Of a stretch of DNA of 5,207 bases, positions 1 through 3,931 are shown one piece after another. Position 1 is the stretch's first letter. The number at the start of each line of letters is the position of its first letter. The notes beneath the pieces were generated by a model that made no database searches, was not told the DNA's origin, and saw only the letters and a list, made by a program, of their open reading frames with translations. Source of the DNA: Methanosarcinales archaeon (GTDB lineage Archaea; Halobacteriota; Methanosarcinia; Methanosarcinales; Methanocomedenaceae); assembly GCA_030638625.1 (NCBI GenBank), contig DAOWEE010000047.1, forward strand, positions 1-5,207, written 5' to 3'. A program made the position numbers and the translations under genes.

Positions 1-235
1 CCGGTAGAGCCGGGAATGTGAAACCGGTACGAGTACTGCCTTACAATAACAGACCTCTGCACATTTGACCTTGCGCCCGCTGACCGTCAGGGCAGCCGGG
101 TGCAGCCAGCCGTTATGATTCATGTTGCCAGGGTGTGGATAGCCGGAAATGGGGAGTCTGGGGCTCACTCAGGATATGAGCCCATTTCTTCTCATGCATG
201 TGTGCGTATAGGGGTGGACATGCGCTGGTGCAGAG
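1..235. other. GC-rich stretch without a recognisable gene; possible structured RNA or tail of an upstream gene
   Basis: No convincing protein is seen here. One + frame is open from base 3 to a TGA at 66-68 and would be a 21-residue C-terminal tail ending in RPLHI. One - strand frame is open from about 168 out through base 1, but its composition is not persuasive. Short inverted repeats are dense: CCGG at 10-13 with 24-27, GCCC at 75-78 with GGGC at 90-93, GGGCTCA at 161-167 with TGAGCCC at 177-183, and GCATGT at 196-201 with ACATGC at 218-223. This could be a structured RNA or simply the end of an upstream transcript. I could not match it to RNase P RNA, SRP RNA, a tRNA or a known riboswitch. 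Confidence 0.3.
161..183 (+). terminator. Hairpin followed by a T-rich tract, possible terminator or 3' end of an RNA
   Basis: GGGCTCA (161-167) pairs perfectly with TGAGCCC (177-183) around a 9-base loop. The sequence ATTTCTTCT follows immediately. A competing outer pairing, AAATGGG (147-153) with CCCATTT (181-187), uses part of the same 3' arm. The hairpin lies about 50 bases before the TATA-like element of the next gene, a reasonable place for an upstream transcript to end. The T tract is short and interrupted, so this is a weak call. Confidence 0.3.
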
Positions 236-244
236 ATATATTTA
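236..244 (+). promoter_or_regulatory. TATA-like element of the GMP synthase amidotransferase gene
   Basis: ATATATTTA is centred near 240, in a locally A/T-rich patch after GC-rich sequence. Archaeal transcription usually begins about 25 bases downstream of the TATA centre, which would place the start near 265 and give a leader of about 10 bases before the ATG at 275. No Shine-Dalgarno sequence is visible before that ATG, consistent with a very short leader. A small inverted repeat (196-201 / 218-223) sits just upstream. Confidence 0.45.
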
Positions 245-274
245 TCAATAATCTTGATAACTATGTGACCAATC

Positions 275-844
275 ATGAGCGACCTGAAAATTCTTGTTAT
301 AAATAACTACGGCCAGTTCTGCCACCTAATACACAGAGCTGTTCGCGACCTGGATGTGGAGACCGGCATCATTGCCAATACCCTCTCCAATGATGAGATT
401 CTGGCAATGGAGCCCGACGGCCTGATATTGAGCGGCGGCCCAAGCATAGACCGCATAGGCCGGGCCGGGGAGATGGTAAAGGAATTGGAGCTGCCCATGC
501 TTGGCATCTGCCTGGGGCACCAGTTGATGGCCAGGGCATACGGCGGCGAGATTGAAACCGGGCGCAAAGGCGGATATGCTGCCATACAGGTTGAGATACT
601 GGATGAAGACGAGATATTGAAAGGGCTTGGCCCGACCACAAGCGTGTGGGCGTCCCATGCCGATGAAGTCACTAAACTGCCACCTGATTTTATCCAGCTG
701 GCCCGAAGTAATGTATGTGATGTCGAGGCCATGCGGCATAAGAGCAAGCCGCTGTTCGGGGTGCAGTGGCATCCTGAAGTATCCCATACAGAGAAAGGGG
801 ATGAACTGCTGGAGAATTTCTTCAGGGCGTGCGGGGAATATTGA
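275..844 (+). CDS. guaAA: GMP synthase [glutamine-hydrolyzing], glutamine amidotransferase subunit A
   Basis: This is the class I glutamine amidotransferase subunit of archaeal two-subunit GMP synthase. It hydrolyses glutamine and passes ammonia to the separate ATP-pyrophosphatase subunit (GuaAB), which converts XMP to GMP in the cytoplasm. The 189-residue length is the usual size. The oxyanion-region motif SGGPS is at residues 53-57, the nucleophile elbow GICLGHQ holds Cys79, and WHPE near the C-terminus supplies His166 and Glu168, completing the Cys-His-Glu triad. The N-terminus ILVINNYGQFCHLI is typical of the family. The ATG at 275 is chosen because the conserved first strand starts a few residues later and a TATA-like element lies about 35 bases upstream. 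The synthetase subunit is not in the window, so its gene must be elsewhere. The next gene downstream is also in purine metabolism. The identification is firm. Confidence 0.97.
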   Translation: MSDLKILVINNYGQFCHLIHRAVRDLDVETGIIANTLSNDEILAMEPDGLILSGGPSIDRIGRAGEMVKELELPMLGICLGHQLMARAYGGEIETGRKGGYAAIQVEILDEDEILKGLGPTTSVWASHADEVTKLPPDFIQLARSNVCDVEAMRHKSKPLFGVQWHPEVSHTEKGDELLENFFRACGEY

Positions 845-867
845 ACAGCCCTGTGATGGATAGCGGG

Positions 868-883
868 ATAATTCGTGAATTAT
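868..883. promoter_or_regulatory. Palindrome between guaAA and ade, possible operator
   Basis: ATAATTC (868-874) and GAATTAT (877-883) form a perfect 7-base inverted repeat around GT. It begins 24 bases after the guaAA stop and lies about 75 bases upstream of the proposed ade TATA-like element. The near-zero spacer suits a dimeric DNA-binding protein better than an RNA hairpin. It could equally be the 3' end structure of guaAA, or chance in A/T-rich sequence. Confidence 0.3.
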
Positions 884-957
884 GAACCGATGCCGGTCAA
901 GTGTGTAGAGGGGAGGGGAATAATTATAGGAATATTTCCCTGTTAGTTGAACATAAT

Positions 958-967
958 CTATAAAATA
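958..967 (+). promoter_or_regulatory. TATA-like element of adenine deaminase
   Basis: CTATAAAATA is a good match to an archaeal TATA box. A start site about 25 bases beyond its centre would fall near 988, leaving a leader of roughly 20 bases before the ATG at 1007. This supports the ATG over the upstream in-frame TTG at 947, which would then lie outside the transcript. A second, weaker A/T stretch (AATAATTATA, about 918-928) could give a start near 948 instead. Confidence 0.5.
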
Positions 968-1006
968 CAGGTAAATTCTTACTTCATAAACTCCAATACC
1001 ACACCC

Positions 1007-2740
1007 ATGCACATAACAGAGAAGATATTCGCAGGAAAAGGAGATATCAAAGCCGATACCATACTTGAACACTGCAGCATTCTCAACGTCAACACCAATG
1101 AGATACTTAGCGGCGACATCGCCATTCAGTCGGGTTACATTGTTGGTATAGGCGACGTATCTGAACTGAAAGAGTCATTCACCACCCTGATTGATGTCAA
1201 CGGCCGCTTCGTATCCCCGGGCCTGCTGGACGGGCATGTACATTTCGAATCCAGCATGGTCACCCTATCCCAGTTCGCCCGAAAAGCGCTGGAACACGGC
1301 ACCACCGGCATCGTTATCGACCCACACGAAATCGCAAATGTGCTGGGAAAACAGGGCATCGAACTGGTACTCGAGGAAGCAAAAACCCTGCCGCTGAACA
1401 TATTTGCTACCGTTTCCTCATGCGTACCTGCCACTCCTTTTGAGACAGCAGGCGCATCCATTGACGTGGCAGATGTCAGGTCGCTGATGGATAATGATAT
1501 GGTGGTGGGGCTGGGCGAGGTGATGGACTTTCCTGCCGTATTGAACGGCGATGCCAAAAAGCTGGCCATGATACAGGCGGCCCATGACCGGGGGTTGGTA
1601 GTGGATGGGCATGCGCCCGGATTAACTGGCCCGGACCTATGGGGTTATTTGGCGGCCGGCATTTCCAGTGACCATGAATCCCTGTCTTACGAGGAAGGGC
1701 TGGAGAAACTGCGTATGGGGTTAAAACTTATGCTCAGGGAAGGGTCGGCTGCAAAATCCATTGACAATTTCCTGCCCCGTTTGCTGGAAGATGGCGTTTC
1801 CCTTGAGAATGTATTCTTTGTTACCGATGACAAGCATCCTGAGGACCTGCTGGCTGGCTATATGGACACAATTGTGCGAAAAGCCATTCAACTCGGCCTG
1901 AGCCCGTTGGATGCAGTATCGATGTGCACAATAAACACGGCCCGGCACTACCGTATCGACCACCTGGTCGGGTCTGTCAGTATTGGCCGCAGGGCTGACC
2001 TGATCATACTTGACGACCTGGAAAGTTTCAGGATACATTCTGTAATCGCAGGTGGTGGACTGATTGAGGGGAAGGCATCTGCCTTCGACTACCCCGATTT
2101 TGTGTTCGATACTATCAGGTACATGGAGATAAAACCACAAGACTTGCAGATAATTGGCATTCCAAAGAGCAAAGTTTCTGTAAACGTGATAAAGGTGTTT
2201 CCTGACCAGATATTCACTGAAAAAGATGCAGCTGATATAACAATTGATGGTTCGGGAATACTGTTGCCTGATGCGGACATAGACTTACTGAGCACGGCTG
2301 TAATCGAACGCCATGGTACGAACGGCAATATCGGGCCGGGCTTTGTCAGGGGCTTTGGCCTGAAATCAGGGGCTTTTGCCCAGAGTATCGGGCATGACAG
2401 CCATAATGTGATTGTGACCGGGACTAATCATGCCGATATGGCACTGGCTGCAAATACCATTCGTGAGATGAGGGGGGGTATTGTGCTGGTGCAGGACGGG
2501 CAGGTGCTTGACAGCCTGGCGCTGCCCTTTGCCGGGCTGCTGAGCGTGCAACCGGTGGAGGAGGTAGCCCTGAAGCTTGAGGGACTGCATGAAACAATCA
2601 GGGACATGGGGTGTATGCTGCCTGCACCATTCATCACTCACTCATTCATTGCACTGCCTGTGGTCCCTGAATTGCGGTTGACAGATATGGGGTTGTTCGA
2701 TGTAGGCAGATTTGAAGTGGTCAATGTTTTTGATGTATGA
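1007..2740 (+). CDS. ade: Adenine deaminase (amidohydrolase superfamily)
   Basis: The enzyme deaminates adenine to hypoxanthine and ammonia in cytoplasmic purine salvage. With the ATG at 1007 the protein has 577 residues, normal for the AdeC-type family. An N-terminal beta-sandwich portion leads into the metal-dependent barrel: HVHFESSM gives the HxH pair His77 and His79, GLGEVM contains Glu171, DGHAP contains His202, SDHES contains His223, and TDDKHPEDL contains Asp274/Asp275. SIGRRADLIILDD (about 325-337) marks the return to the sandwich domain. The C-terminal adenine deaminase domain carries IGHDSHN (461-467) and ends about 110 residues later. All expected metal ligands are present, so it should be active. 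An in-frame TTG at 947 would add 20 residues that do not resemble the family; the conserved sequence begins after the ATG and a TATA-like element lies inside the extension. There is no clear Shine-Dalgarno. It follows guaAA after 162 bases, probably with its own promoter. Confidence 0.96.
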   Translation: MHITEKIFAGKGDIKADTILEHCSILNVNTNEILSGDIAIQSGYIVGIGDVSELKESFTTLIDVNGRFVSPGLLDGHVHFESSMVTLSQFARKALEHGTTGIVIDPHEIANVLGKQGIELVLEEAKTLPLNIFATVSSCVPATPFETAGASIDVADVRSLMDNDMVVGLGEVMDFPAVLNGDAKKLAMIQAAHDRGLVVDGHAPGLTGPDLWGYLAAGISSDHESLSYEEGLEKLRMGLKLMLREGSAAKSIDNFLPRLLEDGVSLENVFFVTDDKHPEDLLAGYMDTIVRKAIQLGLSPLDAVSMCTINTARHYRIDHLVGSVSIGRRADLIILDDLESFRIHSVIAGGGLIEGKASAFDYPDFVFDTIRYMEIKPQDLQIIGIPKSKVSVNVIKVFPDQIFTEKDAADITIDGSGILLPDADIDLLSTAVIERHGTNGNIGPGFVRGFGLKSGAFAQSIGHDSHNVIVTGTNHADMALAANTIREMRGGIVLVQDGQVLDSLALPFAGLLSVQPVEEVALKLEGLHETIRDMGCMLPAPFITHSFIALPVVPELRLTDMGLFDVGRFEVVNVFDV

Positions 2741-2770
2741 ATATTGGGGAAAGTGTTTCTCTTCAATATT
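2740..2770 (+). terminator. Hairpin at the adenine deaminase stop codon
   Basis: AATATTG (2740-2746) pairs perfectly with CAATATT (2764-2770). Inside it, two G-T pairs and GAAA (2749-2752) with TTTC (2756-2759) can extend the stem. The 5' arm begins on the last base of the ade stop codon. No T-run follows directly, so it is more likely a transcript 3'-end or stability structure than a classical intrinsic terminator. Confidence 0.4.
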
Positions 2771-2775
2771 GAGTG

Positions 2776-2789
2776 GATAAATATTTATC
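2776..2789. promoter_or_regulatory. Perfect 14-bp palindrome downstream of ade
   Basis: GATAAATATTTATC reads identically on both strands. It lies 6 bases after the ade hairpin and about 160 bases before the next start codon. It could be a symmetric protein-binding site, or contain a TATA-like core (AAATATTTA) usable in either direction. No gene starts close enough to assign it as a promoter. The words TATTGAGT at 2767-2774 and 2811-2818 flank it as a short direct repeat. Confidence 0.3.
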
Positions 2790-2867
2790 GGCGGCAGAAC
2801 ATCACGAAACTATTGAGTAGGAATGAATAAAATATTGCATATCAAACCCTGTAAATAATTCGAAAGT

Positions 2868-2876
2868 TTTTAAAGT
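2868..2876 (+). promoter_or_regulatory. TATA-like element upstream of the small cysteine-rich gene
   Basis: TTTTAAAGT follows the purine-containing stretch CGAAAG, resembling a BRE plus TATA arrangement. The predicted start is near 2897, giving a leader of about 50 bases. An alternative is the A/T patch at about 2908-2921 (TTTTACATAAAAT), which would give a start near 2938 and a leader of about 10 bases. The sequence does not decide between them. Confidence 0.35.
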
Positions 2877-2947
2877 AATAAGAAGTATCTACATTTTTGT
2901 CATCTAAATTTTACATAAAATACGCGACGACAAGGGAATAGGTCAAA

Positions 2948-3214
2948 ATGAATGACATAAAATACGAAGCTACCATAGCATGTCCCAAATGTGTACATTC
3001 AAACAAAGAAACAATGTCTGATGACAAGTTTCTAGTTTTTTATGAGTGCAAGAATTGTGGATATGTTATTACACCTAAGGAAAATGATTTATGTGTATTT
3101 TGTTCATATTCGGATCAACTGTGTCCGGTAATGCAACAGGCTAATATTTCCCAACAAAAGCGGTCAGAACAAAAAGATAATATATCCATAAATTGTCAAA
3201 TAAATAAAATTTAA
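2948..3214 (+). CDS. Small cysteine-rich protein related to the GDCCVxC (seleno)protein family
   Basis: An 88-residue soluble protein with seven cysteines in the conserved region. CPKC (Cys12, Cys15) and ECKNCG (Cys34, Cys37) form a zinc-ribbon-like or metal/redox-binding four-cysteine set. These are followed by NDLCVFCSYSDQLCPVMQ with Cys49, Cys52 and Cys59. The last segment aligns by eye with the GDCCVxC consensus (GDCCVFCSYG..CP..Q), but Gly is replaced by Asn and the first Cys by Leu48. An eighth cysteine, Cys83, is in a hydrophilic, probably disordered tail (about 65-88) rich in Gln, Lys and Asn. The family's function is not established; thiol redox or metal handling is an inference from the cysteines. 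The ATG at 2948 has only a weak GGTC upstream. The coding sequence is about 30% GC in the lines I counted, far below the flanking purine genes. It converges with the membrane-protein gene. Confidence 0.8.
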   Translation: MNDIKYEATIACPKCVHSNKETMSDDKFLVFYECKNCGYVITPKENDLCVFCSYSDQLCPVMQQANISQQKRSEQKDNISINCQINKI

Positions 3215-3251
3215 CAAATCTTTTCCATAATGGATAAACGAAATTTAGAAA

Positions 3252-3341
3252 AATGTCATCACAAGAAAATCCTCCCTTCGGTCGGATTAACTTGACTACA
3301 CAAAGTTATACTTTATGTACTATAAAAAATCTGATGACATT
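3252..3341. repeat. 10-bp perfect inverted repeat in the convergent intergenic region
   Basis: AATGTCATCA (3252-3261) is the exact reverse complement of TGATGACATT (3332-3341), separated by 70 bases. The right copy overlaps the first arm of the terminator hairpin at 3337-3355, so the two pairings exclude each other in RNA. The interval also contains smaller pairs: AATCC 3268-3272 with GGATT 3284-3288, and AAAGT 3302-3306 with ACTTT 3310-3314. The whole stretch 3215-3383 has no protein gene. Confidence 0.4.
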
Positions 3342-3362
3342 AAGATATTTAATGTGGTTTTT
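3324..3362. terminator. Bidirectional terminator between convergent genes
   Basis: ACATTAA (3337-3343) pairs perfectly with TTAATGT (3349-3355) around a 5-base loop. On the + strand it is followed by GG and then T5 (3358-3362). On the - strand it is followed, after six bases, by T6 (the complement of A6 at 3324-3329). It lies between the end of the + gene at 3214 and the end of the - gene at 3384, where a shared terminator is expected. The stem is AT-rich, so the T-runs may matter more than the hairpin in an archaeon. Confidence 0.55.
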
Positions 3363-3383
3363 ACAGCTTTCAAGAATGTCAGG

Positions 3384-3746
3384 CTATTGGCTTTTACTTA
3401 TTACCATACCCAACTTATCCGGCATCATACCCAGCGCATTAACTATCGCAACCAAGGCCATGAATATCCCTGATAATATGAATCCTATACCCCCGAGTTT
3501 CAAGGTCATGAGCATGGGGCCCATATAATTAGCAATTATCCTCTGGTCCACGAGATCAGGATTGTCACCACGGGTAGCCGTTTCCCAAACCTGTTTAGGG
3601 TTTTCATGTAGATTGACGAGGGTAGGCTTGTATGTGGTAAATTCCAGGGTTATGGCAGACAGGACCATGAGAAAACCAATAATCCACATTACTGTACCGA
3701 CTTTTACCATCATCATAATTTTCTTCTTTTCTTGTTCTAATTCCAT
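3384..3746 (-). CDS. Small two-helix membrane protein of unknown function
   Basis: I do not recognise the family. The 120-residue protein starts with a charged, Lys/Glu-rich and Met-rich N-terminus (1-14). A first membrane helix spans about 15-36 (VKVGTVMWIIGFLMVLSAIT). A hydrophilic loop of about 40 residues follows, containing HENPKQVWETATRGDNPDLVDQ in part. A second helix runs about 80-105 (TLKLGGIGFILSGIFMALVA), then a short tail. Positive charges before helix 1 suggest both termini are cytoplasmic and the loop is outside. The ATG at 3746 is chosen because GGAGG at 3757-3761 lies 10 bases ahead of it; a GTG at 3755 would have no room for that site. The codon pattern and amphipathic layout argue for a real gene. 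It stands alone, convergent with the cysteine-rich gene and divergent from the PUA/PP-loop gene. Confidence 0.75.
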   Translation of the reverse strand: MELEQEKKKIMMMVKVGTVMWIIGFLMVLSAITLEFTTYKPTLVNLHENPKQVWETATRGDNPDLVDQRIIANYMGPMLMTLKLGGIGFILSGIFMALVAIVNALGMMPDKLGMVISKSQ

Positions 3747-3756
3747 TTGTTCCACT

Positions 3757-3761
3757 CCTCC
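3757..3761 (-). promoter_or_regulatory. Shine-Dalgarno site of the membrane-protein gene
   Basis: Read on the - strand the bases are GGAGG, the only strong Shine-Dalgarno site in the window. It is spaced 10 bases from the ATG at 3746 and one base from the GTG at 3755, which decides in favour of the ATG and removes three residues from the longest frame. Confidence 0.65.
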
Positions 3762-3810
3762 ACAGAAACTGTTATAATTAGATTTGAATTGATTGCATAT
3801 AATTTTTGGC

Positions 3811-3820
3811 TATATTTAAC
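3811..3820 (-). promoter_or_regulatory. TATA-like element of the membrane-protein gene
   Basis: On the - strand the bases read GTTAAATATA. A start about 25 bases downstream would fall near 3789, giving a leader of about 40 bases that includes the GGAGG site. A second A/T stretch on the same strand, AAATTATATG at about 3796-3805, is an alternative. Confidence 0.4.
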
Positions 3821-3890
3821 TTCAAGTAGAATACTCATCGATTTCACAGGGTACGTTATTTACCAGGCGATCAATAATAGCCTTGAACAA

Positions 3891-3900
3891 CTAAATAATA
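3891..3900 (+). promoter_or_regulatory. TATA-like element of the PUA/PP-loop gene
   Basis: CTAAATAATA lies about 36 bases before the ATG at 3932. A transcription start near 3920 would leave a leader of about 10 bases. No Shine-Dalgarno sequence precedes this ATG, so near-leaderless translation is likely. The element is divergent from the - strand promoter about 70 bases away. Confidence 0.45.
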
Positions 3901-3931
3901 CAGAACAGCCCCTATCTACCTTACGTATATC

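Noticed and set aside
1..168. - strand frame open to the left edge
   Set aside because: About 56 residues with no motif, rich in Pro, His and Ser, and overlapping the stem-rich stretch. It cannot be supported without more sequence.
100..306. 68-residue + frame overlapping the start of guaAA
   Set aside because: It crosses the TATA-like element and the true start in another frame, with no recognisable protein features.
947..1006. In-frame TTG extension of adenine deaminase by 20 residues
   Set aside because: The added residues do not resemble the family start, a TATA-like element lies within them (958-967), and no Shine-Dalgarno precedes the TTG at a proper distance.
326..1072. Long - strand frame opposite guaAA
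   Set aside because: It is the complementary shadow of a gene with an intact catalytic triad and also crosses the intergenic region; no family resemblance.
3253..3345. Box C-like TGATGA words on both strands, suggesting a C/D-box guide RNA
   Set aside because: No CTGA box D at a suitable distance is found for either copy. The words are explained by the inverted repeat.
3253..3528. 91-residue + strand frame
   Set aside because: It lies antisense to the membrane-protein gene, runs through the terminator hairpin, and has no ribosome binding site. The - strand frame has a better start signal and a coherent membrane topology.
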